Notes under the pieces: model-generated
The model's database searches: none
The model's input: only the letters and a program-made list of their open reading frames with translations
What the model was told of the DNA's origin: nothing
Program-made: the position numbers and the translations under genes
Shown here: positions 49,971 to 61,066 of the stretch, piece by piece
How positions within the stretch are numbered: the first letter of the stretch is position 1
Layout of the letters: each line of letters opens with the position of its first letter
NCBI GenBank assembly: GCA_021787845.1
Contig: JAJYLH010000004.1
Coordinates: 124,001-188,000, forward strand
DNA from: Myxococcales bacterium
GTDB taxonomy: Bacteria > Myxococcota > Myxococcia > Myxococcales > JAJYLH01
Direction of reading: 5' to 3'
Length of the DNA: 64,000 bases

Positions 49971-50584
49971 TGAAGCCGCTTCTCGCCCTCCTGTTCGCGG
50001 CGCCTTTGCTCTCCTGCGGCGGCCAAGCGACAGCGCCCCTGTCCCTCACGTTTCCGATGGGCCCGAAGGAGGTGCGCCTCGCGCTCGGGCAGCAGTTCCC
50101 CGACGTGCTGGCGCCCGACGACGCGATCTGGCCGGCGACCGAGCCCGCGATGACGGTCGACGTGAAAGCGGTGGAAGCGGCGCCGTTCTCGCTCCCGAGC
50201 GCCCCGGCGTTCGCCGGCAAGACGCTCGAGCTCGACGGCGCGTCGGTCTCGGTCGACACCGCCGGCTCGCCCTTCGATTCCGTCGAGCTGTTCGTCGGTC
50301 CGGCCGGCGCAACGAGCGTGACCGACGCCCAGGTCGTCGACCTCGGCCACGCCTCGGTGGCGCGGAGCAAAGGGAGTGCGACAGCGCTGACGTGGAGCGC
50401 CAACGGTCCCGGGCTGCTCGCCGCCGCGCTCGACGGCAAGCTCGACGGACAGAACGGCAAGCGCTCGGCCACGTTTCTTCTCGAAGGCCGGGCGCCGGTC
50501 GGCCTGAGCCCAGGGCAAGCGCTGCCGGCGAGCACGCCGGCCGAGAAGGTTCGGGTGGACATCCCGATTCGGTACCTGCCGTGA
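49970..50584 (+). CDS. Lipoprotein of unknown function
   Basis: 204 residues. The ATG overlaps the meaB stop, with GGAGGTCTG directly upstream. Lipobox LLSC (Cys16: MKPLLALLFAAPLLSCGG). The mature protein is Ala/Val-rich and beta-like (SVELFVGPAGATSVTDAQVVDLG, KVRVDIPIRYLP) with no motif I recognise. Its stop overlaps the GTG of rnc by four bases. This tight packing suggests co-translation with neighbours, not a shared function. Confidence 0.75.
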   Translation: MKPLLALLFAAPLLSCGGQATAPLSLTFPMGPKEVRLALGQQFPDVLAPDDAIWPATEPAMTVDVKAVEAAPFSLPSAPAFAGKTLELDGASVSVDTAGSPFDSVELFVGPAGATSVTDAQVVDLGHASVARSKGSATALTWSANGPGLLAAALDGKLDGQNGKRSATFLLEGRAPVGLSPGQALPASTPAEKVRVDIPIRYLP

Positions 50585-51342
50585 GCTGGGACCTCGGCCG
50601 GCTGCGCCGCGCCCTCGCCGAACGGGGGCTGCGCGACGACGTGCCCTTCGCGAACGAGCTGATCATCGCCGAGGCGCTCACCCACTCGAGCTACGCGAGC
50701 GAAAGAGGTGGCCACGACAACGAGCGGCTGGAGATGCTGGGCGACGCGGTGCTCGGCTTTCTCGTTGCCGACCTGCTCTTCGACCTCTTGCCGGACGCGC
50801 CCGAGGGCGTGCTGACCAGGGTACGCGCGTCGCTCGTCGACGAGCCGTCGCTCGCGGAGAAATCGCGGCGCTTGGGTTTTGGGGAAGCGCTGATGCTCGG
50901 CAGGGGCGAGGAGCAGAGCGGCGGCCGCGACCGCGATTCGCTGCTCGCGGACGCGTTCGAAGCGGTGCTGGCGGGCATCTACCGGTCGGAGGGCCTCGAG
51001 GCGGCGAGACAGCTCGTCGCCGGCGTGTTCGAGGAGGAGGTGCGCTCCCGGCTGGCGGAGGGGCTGCCGCTGAACGACTACAAGACGACGCTGCAGGTGA
51101 AAGCGCAGCGGGAGCTCAAGGTCGCGCCGCAGTACCGAATCCTGGACATCCGTGGGCCCGACCACGAGCGGCAGTTCACCGCCGAGGTCAGCGTGCGCGG
51201 GCGGGTCGCGGGGAGCGGCGAAGGGCGGACGAAGAAGCTCGCCGAGCAGCAGGCGGCCAAGGCGGCGCTGGAAAGCTGGGAGACGTTCCAGGAAACGGAA
51301 GGCCCGGCGGCGCAGCCGGAGGACGGCTCGGCTGGCACCTGA
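50581..51342 (+). CDS. rnc: Ribonuclease III
   Basis: 253 residues from a GTG overlapping the previous stop (GTGA). The endonuclease signature ERLEMLGDAVLGFLVADLLF and the second acidic pair in DSLLADAFEAVLAGIY are intact. A C-terminal double-stranded RNA-binding domain follows (DYKTTLQVKAQRELKVAPQYRI...KKLAEQQAAKAALESW). It processes rRNA precursors and other double-stranded RNA. The rnc-era proximity, with a cyclophilin between, is typical of bacteria. Confidence 0.95.
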   Translation: MSWDLGRLRRALAERGLRDDVPFANELIIAEALTHSSYASERGGHDNERLEMLGDAVLGFLVADLLFDLLPDAPEGVLTRVRASLVDEPSLAEKSRRLGFGEALMLGRGEEQSGGRDRDSLLADAFEAVLAGIYRSEGLEAARQLVAGVFEEEVRSRLAEGLPLNDYKTTLQVKAQRELKVAPQYRILDIRGPDHERQFTAEVSVRGRVAGSGEGRTKKLAEQQAAKAALESWETFQETEGPAAQPEDGSAGT

Positions 51343-51379
51343 CGGGAGCGGTCTCGGAGAGCGATTGGAAGCGAATGGC

Positions 51380-51943
51380 ATGCCGCCGGGGGAGGACCCG
51401 CTCTTCGGCGCGTTGGACACGAGCTTCGGTCGCATCGTGCTGCGGCTGTTCGAGGCGGAAACGCCGCGGACGGTTGCGCACTTCGTGGGGCTCGCGACGG
51501 GCGCCAGCGCGTGGACGCACCCGTGCACGGGCGAGGCGATGGTGGGCGTGCCGCTCTACGACGGGACCCGGGTGCACCGCGTGTTTCCGGATTTCATGAT
51601 CCAGATGGGCGACCCGTTCACGCGGGCGGACGGCGCTCTCGCGCGGGCGGGCCGCAGCGGGCCGGGCTTCACCATCGCCGACGAGATTCGGCGAGAGCTG
51701 CGGTTCGACCGGCCGGGCCGGGTGGCGATGGCGACCCAGCGGCGGCCCGACTCGAACGGCTCGCAGTTCTTCCTCACCGAGGTGGCGTGCCCGCACCTCG
51801 ATTTCCGACACACGATTTTCGGCGAAGTGGTCGACGGCTTCGAACGGATACCGAAGCTCGCGCGGGTGAAGGCCGATGCCGAGGGGCGTCCGCTCGATCC
51901 GCCCCGGCTGGACCGGGTGACGGTTTTTCGAGGCGCGACCTGA
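51380..51943 (+). CDS. Peptidyl-prolyl cis-trans isomerase, cyclophilin type
   Basis: 187 residues. The active-site set is complete: VHRVFPDFMIQMGDP (Arg, Phe, Met, Gln), DSNGSQFFLT and HTIFGEV (His). It begins with the family strand GALDTSFGRIVLRLFEAETPRTVAHFVGLA. There is no signal peptide, so it is probably cytoplasmic. A TTG at 51365 has a better ribosome site (GGAGAG) and would add five residues; I chose the ATG. It lies between rnc and era. Confidence 0.93.
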   Translation: MPPGEDPLFGALDTSFGRIVLRLFEAETPRTVAHFVGLATGASAWTHPCTGEAMVGVPLYDGTRVHRVFPDFMIQMGDPFTRADGALARAGRSGPGFTIADEIRRELRFDRPGRVAMATQRRPDSNGSQFFLTEVACPHLDFRHTIFGEVVDGFERIPKLARVKADAEGRPLDPPRLDRVTVFRGAT

Positions 51944-51978
51944 CGAACGGAGCAACGATGGCCATCCGGTTGACACAC

Positions 51979-52056
51979 TTGGAGCCGGACACGTGAGTGT
52001 CCGGGTGGGGCACGGACGTCCCGGGCGAAACCGGACACTGACGTGTCCAGCTCCAA
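51979..52056. repeat. Paired TTGGAGC palindromes (REP-pair-like), copy B
   Basis: A 78-bp element. The left end is TTGGAGCCGGACAC (51979-51992) with hairpin GGACAC-GTGA-GTGTCC. The right end is its inverse, CCGGACACTGACGTGTCC...GCTCCAA (52031-52056). It shares both ends with 21839-21966 but has a much shorter core. It lies between the cyclophilin and era. Confidence 0.8.
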
Positions 52057-52098
52057 CATCGGGGCAAGTGCGTCGCCCGGATAGGCATGGGAGCAGCG

Positions 52099-53289
52099 AT
52101 GGCTCGCACGAAGGGCGGTAGCGCAGGCGGCAAACGGAAGCGGCAGCCCCCGGCGTCCCAGAAGAAGCGCGCAGCGCACAAGTCCGCTCATCCTGAGCGT
52201 TCCTCCCCCGCTCATCCTGAGCGTTCCTCCCCCGCTCATCCTGAGCGTTCCTCCCCCGCTCATCCTGAGCGTTCCTCCCCCGCTCATCCTGAGCGTTCCT
52301 CCCCCGCTCATCCTGAGCGCAGTCGAAGGATGCGCGCCAGCCTGCCCACCGGCTCCCGCTCGGGGTTTGCGCTCTTGTTCGGCAAGCCGAACGTGGGGAA
52401 GAGCACGCTCTTGAACCACCTTGTCGGCGAGCACCTGGCGGCGGTCTCGCCCCGGCCGCAGACGACGCGGCAGCGACTCCTCGGCATCGTGCGCCAGCCG
52501 GGAACGGAGCTGCTCCTCGTCGATGCGCCGGGGGTGCACCAGCCGCGGGGATTGCTCCATCGGGCGATGGTCGAGGCGGCGACGAGCGCGCTCGCCGAGG
52601 TCGACGTGGTGCTCTACCTCGCCGAGGCCGGATGGCCGGCGGGAGCGCAGCCAGGGAGCGGAGTCGACATCGACGTCGTCGGCCAGGCGCACCGCGACCT
52701 CTTGCGGGCGGTGAAGAAGGCCGGAAAGCCGGTGGTGCTGGTGCTGACGAAGATCGACCTGGTGGAGCGGCCGAAGCTGCTCCCGATCATCGACGCTTGG
52801 CGCCAGGCGTTCGACTTCGCGGACATCTACCCGCTCTCGGCGCTCACCGGGGAGAACGCGAGCGGTCTCGTCGGGGTGGTGCGCCAGTACCTGCCGGAAG
52901 GGCCGCCGCTCTATCCGGAGGAGCAGATGACCGACGCCTCGGAGCGGGCGCTCGCCGCGGAATTCATCCGCGAGCAGCTCTTTCTCAAGACGCAGGAGGA
53001 GGTGCCCTACGGGACGGCGGTGGCCATCGACGCCTTCGACGAGCAGGAGCGCGAGTCCGACCGCGGCCCGGGGCTCGTGCGCATCGAGGCGACGATCATC
53101 GTCGAGCGCGCGAGCCACAAGGGCATCGTCCTCGGCAAGGGCGGAGAGCGGCTCAAGGAAATCGGCACCGAGGCGCGAAAGCGGCTGGAGAAGCTGCTCG
53201 GCTGCCGGGTCTGGCTCGGGCTGCACGTGCGGGTGGTTCCGGGTTGGACCGAGAAGCGCGCGCTGCTTTCCGAGCTGGGTCTGACCTAG
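52099..53289 (+). CDS. era: GTPase Era with repeat-derived N-terminal extension
   Basis: 396 residues versus about 300 for typical Era. GTPase motifs are intact: GKPNVGKST (95-103), TTRQ, DAPG and TKID, and a C-terminal KH domain (GIVLGKGGERLKEIGTEARKRLEKLLG) that binds 16S rRNA during 30S assembly. The first 77 residues are foreign: a Lys/Arg stretch (KGGSAGGKRKRQPP) and six AHPERS units encoded by the palindromic repeat array. ATG 52099 has GGGAG properly placed; ATG 52330 (MRASLPTGSRSGFALLFG) lies at the normal Era start but has no spaced ribosome site. Which is used needs experiment. Era follows rnc and cyclophilin. Confidence 0.93.
   Translation: MARTKGGSAGGKRKRQPPASQKKRAAHKSAHPERSSPAHPERSSPAHPERSSPAHPERSSPAHPERSSPAHPERSRRMRASLPTGSRSGFALLFGKPNVGKSTLLNHLVGEHLAAVSPRPQTTRQRLLGIVRQPGTELLLVDAPGVHQPRGLLHRAMVEAATSALAEVDVVLYLAEAGWPAGAQPGSGVDIDVVGQAHRDLLRAVKKAGKPVVLVLTKIDLVERPKLLPIIDAWRQAFDFADIYPLSALTGENASGLVGVVRQYLPEGPPLYPEEQMTDASERALAAEFIREQLFLKTQEEVPYGTAVAIDAFDEQERESDRGPGLVRIEATIIVERASHKGIVLGKGGERLKEIGTEARKRLEKLLGCRVWLGLHVRVVPGWTEKRALLSELGLT
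52186..52333. repeat. In-frame 24-bp tandem array inside era
   Basis: Five exact 24-base units, each GCTCATCCTGAGCG plus ten C/T-rich bases, then a sixth unit that switches to CAGTCGAAGGATG. The final unit reproduces the whole palindromic element, whose separate copy is at 53333-53363, with its right arm supplying the ATG at 52330. As 24 is a multiple of three, each unit adds eight codons (AHPERSSP) without a frameshift. Confidence 0.9.
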
Positions 53290-53332
53290 TCCCCACACCA
53301 GAATAGCCTTGATATTCGTGCTGTCCTGGACC

Positions 53333-53363
53333 GCTCACCCTGAGCGCAGCCGAAGGATGAGCG
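53333..53363. repeat. Extragenic palindrome, TGAGCG-type
   Basis: GCTCACCCT, then GAGCGCAGCCGA, then AGGATGAGC: nine-base arms with one wobble-type mismatch, in the convergent gap after era. It is the same element that was expanded inside era. A weaker relative (GAGCGCAGTCGAGGGAG) occurs at about 54664-54680. Confidence 0.75.
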
Positions 53364-53434
53364 GGAACGAGAACGCGCCCGAACATGCTCAGGTCAGTTG
53401 TTTCCAGCACCTTGGGTCGGCGCTTCTTCGCTGG

Positions 53435-53857
53435 TCACGGAGGCGCCGGCTTTTCGGGCGGCAACACTTCGACCCCGATGGCCTCGGGAGGCTCGGCGCC
53501 CTTCGCGTTCTTGTAGTAGACGCGCACCGGGGTGCCGGGGGCGAGGACGGTGTGGCTCTTTGCGAGGCGCCCCAGGAGCACGGGCGCGGTCGGCAACAGC
53601 CGCAGCCGGAGGTGGCGCCGGGGCCCGGCGGTCGGGACGATGGTGAGAAAGCCGTTGCGTAGCCGCCGGACGTTTCCGGTCTCGTTTCCATCGGCGTCGG
53701 TGAGCATCGTGCGCAAGCTCGTCACGCTCGTCACCGGCGGCGCCGCGACCGCCTTGGGCGCGTCCATCTCGGTCTCGATGCGCGTGCGCCGGGACACCTC
53801 GGAACGGTTGCAGCCGGCCAGGATGATGAGGACGCTCACACCCGCTGTCAGGCGCAT
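53435..53857 (-). CDS. Small lipoprotein of unknown function
   Basis: 140 residues. Lipobox IILAGC (Cys16). The mature part starts with a Ser/Arg-rich linker and then has beta-type segments (RRLRNGFLTIVPTAGPRRHLRLRLLP, PGTPVRVYYKNAKGAEPPEAIGVEVLPP). No domain is recognised. It lies convergent with era and divergent from another lipoprotein gene 57 bases away, so the two may share a promoter region. Confidence 0.65.
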   Translation of the reverse strand: MRLTAGVSVLIILAGCNRSEVSRRTRIETEMDAPKAVAAPPVTSVTSLRTMLTDADGNETGNVRRLRNGFLTIVPTAGPRRHLRLRLLPTAPVLLGRLAKSHTVLAPGTPVRVYYKNAKGAEPPEAIGVEVLPPEKPAPP

Positions 53858-53914
53858 CGTCCCTCCCGCCAGACAACCTGAAGTTGATCCCGGTCAACGG
53901 CAAGGCGAGCGACA

Positions 53915-54577
53915 ATGCGCGGCGTGAGGTCGCTCGGCGCCACCGCTCTCGCCCTTCTCCTGCTCGGGTCGGCCGCTTGCGGAGGGAACCAATCGACGCC
54001 GTTTCCGCCGGGCTTGAAGATGATCGAGCAGGTGAGCCTTTCCGGCCCGCCGCCGGACGGCTCGGACAAGACGCCGGAGAAAGTGGTCACCAGCTCCGGG
54101 AGCACGTCGAGCTACGACGACGCGCAAGCCCGCGGCTACATCCACGAGCCCCTGAGCGTCGTCTACGCGGCCTTGCAGGATCCGGACGTGGTGGTCGACC
54201 GGCGTTCGGTGGCGAAGTACACCGTCACCCACAACGTCGAGAGTGGCTACGACGTGAGCTTCCGGGTTCACAACACCATTTACGACATCGTCACGGTCGA
54301 GTTCGACATGACCTGGCGCGAGGGCGTCACCGTGGGGACCAGGAGCGCTCCCACCCAGGTCAACGCCCGCGCCGAAAAGACCGCCGGCACCGCCTACATC
54401 TCCCTGATGGAGGTGTCGATTCAGCTCAACAGCGTCTCCGACGGCGTGACGCTGTTCCAAGCGGCGGAGCACATCAGCGCCGCGTCGAGCAGCGCCTCGA
54501 CCATCGAGCTGTATCTGAAAGACGTCTACGCCTCGCTCCTCGCGAAGAGCCACGGACAGCCACTGCCGACCTATTGA
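53915..54577 (+). CDS. Lipoprotein with possible SRPBCC-like fold
   Basis: 220 residues. Lipobox GSAAC (Cys22). After a Ser/Pro-rich linker, the segment RGYIHEPLSVVYAALQDPDVVVDRR and later beta strands (YDVSFRVHNTIYDIVTVEFDMTWRE) followed by a long C-terminal helix resemble START/SRPBCC hydrophobic-ligand folds. This is a weak pattern match. It is divergent from the neighbouring lipoprotein and followed by repeat copy 4 and alaS. Confidence 0.6.
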   Translation: MRGVRSLGATALALLLLGSAACGGNQSTPFPPGLKMIEQVSLSGPPPDGSDKTPEKVVTSSGSTSSYDDAQARGYIHEPLSVVYAALQDPDVVVDRRSVAKYTVTHNVESGYDVSFRVHNTIYDIVTVEFDMTWREGVTVGTRSAPTQVNARAEKTAGTAYISLMEVSIQLNSVSDGVTLFQAAEHISAASSSASTIELYLKDVYASLLAKSHGQPLPTY

Positions 54578-54607
54578 AGCTCGCTCCGAGGCGCTTCCGC
54601 CGTCGCT

Positions 54608-54652
54608 GATCGGACCGATCGGACGGATCGGTCGGATCGGACGGATCGGACG
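54608..54652. repeat. 9-bp GATC tandem repeat, copy 4
   Basis: Five uninterrupted units: GATCGGACC, GATCGGACG, GATCGGTCG, GATCGGACG and GATCGGACG. It is the longest and most regular array, lying between the lipoprotein stop and the alaS promoter. Confidence 0.88.
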
Positions 54653-54718
54653 CGGTACCGCTCCGAGCGCAGTCGAGGGAGCGGGAACGCGAGAGCCCAA
54701 CCGCGGCCTCCCTTCGCG

Positions 54719-54748
54719 TTGACGCTTGCCTGGCGCGGCCCTTATTCT
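54719..54748 (+). promoter_or_regulatory. Sigma-70-type promoter of alaS
   Basis: TTGACG (54719-54724), 18 bases, TATTCT (54743-54748); transcription would start near 54755, giving a 40-base leader before the ATG at 54795. Hexamers and spacing are identical to those of the H1-like promoter. Confidence 0.6.
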
Positions 54749-54794
54749 CCGCCGCTTTTCGCGCTCGATGGCTCGGGCGCTCGTGAGGTCGTCG

Positions 54795-57501
<2,707 letters not shown>

Positions 57502-57506
<5 letters not shown>

Positions 57507-57700
57507 GATGGACAGTCACGTCGAACGCGGCTCTTCGCGTTCGGCGGGCTGTCCGTCCGAGAGCGATCGTTCCGGATCTTCTGCGCGACTCGAGCGGCAT
57601 CGGCCTGTCGTCGCATACATTCGCTCTGGTACGACTGTCTGTCGCTCTGGAACGACGGGCAGCCCGAAGCCCTACGGGCTCCGGGACTGCCCATCCTACT
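57502..57700. repeat. Inverted-repeat-bounded segment after alaS
   Basis: AGTAGGATGGACAGTC (57502-57517) and the reverse complement of GACTGCCCATCCTACT (57685-57700) agree at 15 of 16 bases; the left arm includes the alaS stop. Inside is a perfect hairpin CGAACGCG-6-CGCGTTCG (57522-57543) and, next to the right arm, an imperfect one built from GGGCAGCCC and GGGACTGCCC. It lies between convergent alaS and the PurA-like gene, so bidirectional termination is a simple reading; a decayed mobile element is another. Confidence 0.55.
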
Positions 57701-57758
57701 CAAGTGCAAGTCCCATGAGGGAGCGGCGCATGCTGCTCGATTGGATAGCACGCGAATC

Positions 57759-59096
57759 TCATGCCTTTTCGGCGACGTCCTTCGCCATTGGGCCTCGCGA
57801 CACGACGTCGATGCGGCGTTCGAGACTCTGCTCGATGAGGCCGAGCGCTTTCGGCTCGGCGACGTCACACTCCTCGAAGTCAGGCTGCACCCGGGCGAGC
57901 CACGTTCCAAGCCAACTCTGGTGATGGAGGCTGCCGTCTCCTCGGGGCAGCCTCGTCACGGGCGCGATTTCCCCGTCGGCTCGATAGGCGACGCAGGCGC
58001 GGAAGCGTTCCAGGCGCGGGAGGAGGTCGACGTGCGTCAGGACGAGGCGCTCGACCGGCGCGACCTCCAACGCATGGCGCGCGAGGACCGCGTCGAACCA
58101 TCCGCGACGGACGGTGCCCTGCCAGGGATTCTCGCGATTGTGCTCGCGGACGAGGCCATCGAGCTCGGAGGTCTCGGTCGGTAGCGGACCAGGGCCGTGG
58201 CGGACCGCGTGCGTGCGCAGGACGCCGAAGCGGGTGACGGGAACGTCCGGGGCCCATCGCGCGAGAAGCTCGAGGGCGTTCGCCGCCGTGCAGCGCGAGA
58301 AGGTCGTGTGCGGATGGAAGCCCAACGTCTCGTCGAGCAGCACCCCTTGGGCACCTTCGAAAACTGTCGCCGGCGAATCGCGAATCCAGGAAGCCAAGAG
58401 GCTGTCCGGGGCCACCAGCTCGCGCGCGATGAACGGCCGAATCTGTTCCAGCCAGCGCTCGGCGATGGGCTCATCGAAGATGCGCCATTCGCGGTCTGCC
58501 TGTTCGTTGCCGCGAGTCTTCTCTCGGAGCTGGGCGAGCTCCTCGCGCTTGCGATCCCGGATGCGCTGGAGTCGGGAGGCGATCTCCGCAGCGTTCGCCA
58601 GCAGGTCGCCGGCGAAGATGGTCTCCTCAGGAAACGCGAGAGAGTCGCGGACGGTCTCGCCGACGCCGACGCCGCAGGAGCCATGGCGCCCGTCGCCGCG
58701 GGCGAGCTCCCGCAGTCGGTTGGCAGTCTGGTGAAAGGGCGTGACGACGCGCGCGCGCTCGCTGACGCGCACCCCCGCGAGGGCGCCGGCGACTCCCTGG
58801 CGTTCGAGGGCGGCCGCTTCCAGGAGCAGCGCCGCGGGATCGACGACGACCTGATTCGACAAGAAGGTCCGCACGCCCGGCACGAACGAGCCCGAGCCGA
58901 ATTGCGCGAAGGTGTGATGCCTCCCGTCCGGCGCGACGACGTTGTGCCCGGCCTGCGCGCCACCGTTGAAGCGGACGACGGTGCGCGCGTCGTGCTCGCG
59001 GGCGAGGTAGTCGGTGACCAGCCCCTTCCCCGCATCGCCGAAACCCAGGTCGACGACCACGAATGCCCGCGGGGAAAGCTGGAGGGTCCGGTTCAC
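57759..59096 (-). CDS. Adenylosuccinate-synthetase-like protein (PurA family, divergent)
   Basis: 445 residues from a GTG overlapping the upstream stop (GTGA). The P-loop is VVVDLGFGDAGKG instead of the usual GxQWGDEGKGK: the catalytic Asp (residue 21) is retained, but the following Glu is Ala and the Lys after the motif is Leu. The catalytic His is present in NGGAQAGHNVV (residue 51). Other PurA features: STFSRCTAAN-like TTFSRCTAANALELL, TRFGVLRTHAVRHGPGP and EGAQGVLLDETLG. It ligates IMP and aspartate in the family, but the substitutions and low overall similarity leave the real substrate open; a PurZ-type relative is less likely because the Asp is kept. A canonical purA may exist elsewhere. 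Confidence 0.78.
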   Translation of the reverse strand: MNRTLQLSPRAFVVVDLGFGDAGKGLVTDYLAREHDARTVVRFNGGAQAGHNVVAPDGRHHTFAQFGSGSFVPGVRTFLSNQVVVDPAALLLEAAALERQGVAGALAGVRVSERARVVTPFHQTANRLRELARGDGRHGSCGVGVGETVRDSLAFPEETIFAGDLLANAAEIASRLQRIRDRKREELAQLREKTRGNEQADREWRIFDEPIAERWLEQIRPFIARELVAPDSLLASWIRDSPATVFEGAQGVLLDETLGFHPHTTFSRCTAANALELLARWAPDVPVTRFGVLRTHAVRHGPGPLPTETSELDGLVREHNRENPWQGTVRRGWFDAVLARHALEVAPVERLVLTHVDLLPRLERFRACVAYRADGEIAPVTRLPRGDGSLHHQSWLGTWLARVQPDFEECDVAEPKALGLIEQSLERRIDVVSRGPMAKDVAEKA

Positions 59097-59386
59097 ACGA
59101 TGCCTATCCGGTCGATGCAACCGAAGGCAACAAATTCCTCCCGCGCGGGGGTGAGGTTCTCGACCGCGAAGGCATGGCCGCGGAAGGCCAACCGGAGGGC
59201 GTGGAGCAGGAGGCTGAGGAGCGCGACCATGGCCGGGTCAGCGTCGGCGGCTTCTGGAAAAAGGTCAAGAAATCCCGCATCATCGGGTCTTGGCGAGGGA
59301 CAGCATGGCAGCCGCGGACGACGGCCAGGCTCGAACGCGACCGTCTGGGCGATCCAGCTCCGATCACCCTCCGTGTCGGGGCGCAT
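59093..59386 (-). CDS. Small protein coupled to the PurA-like gene
   Basis: About 97 residues from the ATG at 59386 (59398 also possible), overlapping the helicase end by about 23 bases. The C-terminal half looks like a folded protein: [42 protein letters not shown]. Its stop shares GTGA with the PurA-like start, so the two are translationally coupled. I recognise no domain; the N-terminal third is low-complexity Arg/Pro. Confidence 0.5.
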   Translation of the reverse strand: MRPDTEGDRSWIAQTVAFEPGRRPRLPCCPSPRPDDAGFLDLFPEAADADPAMVALLSLLLHALRLAFRGHAFAVENLTPAREEFVAFGCIDRIGIV

Positions 59387-60878
59387 GGCGCGGCTCATGG
59401 GGCCAGCGCTGTCGTCCGGGCTCCTGCGTTTTTTGCGTCTGGGGCGAGCCGCGACCCGGATGGGCGCGCTTCGGCGAAGGCATCTGGCGGTCCGGGTGCT
59501 GGCGGGGTGAATCGGATCCCGCCGCGGGTCTCCCAGTCGGATGCGGATTCGAAGGCTTCTTCCAAAGAGGCTTCTGCTGTCCCTGCTCGCGAGCTTGACG
59601 GGACGGGGAGGTCTGCTCCCTCCGAGAAGGATTCGAGGGCACGGGCTTTCGATGCGGCCGCGCTCGGAGCTCACGATTCCCCTTCGGCTCGGAAGGCCGA
59701 TGGGGGGCCGGCTGCTTGATCGCGGGCTCCGCGGGCGGCGGTGCGACCTTGGATGCGTACCCGTGCTCGCGCACCACCTCGACCTTGCGCCGGGTCAGCC
59801 GTTCGATGGCGGCGAGGTAGTCGCGCTCGTCAGCGTCGCAGAAGGAGAGAGCGATGCCGCTCGCGCCGGCCCGGGCGGTGCGGCCGATGCGGTGGACGTA
59901 GCTCTCCGGCACGTTCGGCAGGTCGTAGTTGATGACATGCGTGATGCCCTCGATGTCGATGCCACGCGCGGCGATGTCGGTCGCGACGAGAAAACGGGTC
60001 GAGCCGCCGCGAAAATTCGAGAGAGCGCGCTCCCGGGCGCCTTGCGACTTGTTGCCGTGAATCGCCTCGGCGACGACGCCCGCCTTGTCGAGGGACTCCG
60101 CCACCCGGTTCGCGCCGTGCTTCGTGCGGGTAAAGACGAGCGCGCGCGAGATGCTGGGGTCGCGAGCGAGATCGATGAGGAGGCTTCGCTTGTCGTTCTT
60201 CTCCACGAAGTAGACCGACTGCTCGACGCGGTCGACCGTCGAGGACACCGGGTTCACCGCGACCTGGACCGGGTCGATGAGAATCGAGTCGACCAGCTTC
60301 TGGATGTCGTCCGGCATCGTCGCGGAGAAGAGGAGGGTCTGCCGCTTCTGGGGAAGCCTGGCGATCACCTTGCGGACATCGTTGATGAAGCCCATGTCGA
60401 GCATCCGGTCGGCTTCGTCGAGCACCAGGATTTCGACCGCCTCGAGCGGGACGAGCTTCTGGTTCATCAGGTCGAGGAGGCGACCGGGCGTCGCGACCAG
60501 CACGTCGACGCCCTGGCGAAGCGCGCTCACCTGGGCGGACTGGCCGACGCCGCCGAAGATCACCGTGGCGCGTAGGCCGGTGTGCCGGCCGTAGGTGGAA
60601 AAGCTCTGGCCCACCTGCGCGGCGAGCTCGCGGGTCGGGGTGAGGACGAGGCAGCGAATCTTGCGCCGCGGGCCTTGAGCGACCTCGCCGAGCCGCTGCA
60701 GCACTGGCAGGGCGAACGCCGCGGTCTTCCCGGTCCCGGTCTGGGCGAGGCCGACGAGGTCGCGCCCGGCGAGCAGGTGGGGGATCGCCTTTGCCTGGAT
60801 GGGGGTGGGGGCCAAGTAGCCCTCGGCCTGGACGGCGCGCAGGAGCGCCGGCTGGAGGTGCAGGTCTTCGAAGCGCAT
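59364..60878 (-). CDS. DEAD-box RNA helicase, RhlE-like
   Basis: 504 residues. Motifs Q to VI are all present: [46 protein letters not shown] ([10 protein letters not shown]), [14 protein letters not shown] and [11 protein letters not shown] basic, Pro-rich tail of about 130 residues ([22 protein letters not shown]) follows, as in RhlE and cold-shock helicases. It unwinds short RNA duplexes in ribosome assembly or mRNA decay. The ATG at 60878 has AAGGA upstream. It begins a three-gene run with the small ORF and PurA-like gene. Confidence 0.95.
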   Translation of the reverse strand: MRFEDLHLQPALLRAVQAEGYLAPTPIQAKAIPHLLAGRDLVGLAQTGTGKTAAFALPVLQRLGEVAQGPRRKIRCLVLTPTRELAAQVGQSFSTYGRHTGLRATVIFGGVGQSAQVSALRQGVDVLVATPGRLLDLMNQKLVPLEAVEILVLDEADRMLDMGFINDVRKVIARLPQKRQTLLFSATMPDDIQKLVDSILIDPVQVAVNPVSSTVDRVEQSVYFVEKNDKRSLLIDLARDPSISRALVFTRTKHGANRVAESLDKAGVVAEAIHGNKSQGARERALSNFRGGSTRFLVATDIAARGIDIEGITHVINYDLPNVPESYVHRIGRTARAGASGIALSFCDADERDYLAAIERLTRRKVEVVREHGYASKVAPPPAEPAIKQPAPHRPSEPKGNRELRARPHRKPVPSNPSRREQTSPSRQAREQGQQKPLWKKPSNPHPTGRPAAGSDSPRQHPDRQMPSPKRAHPGRGSPQTQKTQEPGRQRWPHEPRHAPRHGG

Positions 60879-60975
60879 GAAATCCTTTTTCGGTCGGGAG
60901 CTTCTTCTCCCGGGCTGGAGCCTCAGTCGAGCCCAAATCGCGGGCTCCGGTCGGGGCAGCACAACGACGCGCGTA

Positions 60976-61004
60976 CAAATACCGGAGTTTTCACCAGATA
61001 GCAA
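60976..61004 (-). promoter_or_regulatory. Candidate promoter of the helicase gene
   Basis: On the minus strand, TTGCTA (61004-60999) and TATTTG (60981-60976) are 17 bases apart, about 100 bases before the helicase ATG. Confidence 0.4.
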
Positions 61005-61066
61005 GAGGCCGCCGTTCTTCCGCCGAGAATGCGCGACCCCTTCCGCCATCCCCAGCCCTCGGCGGT

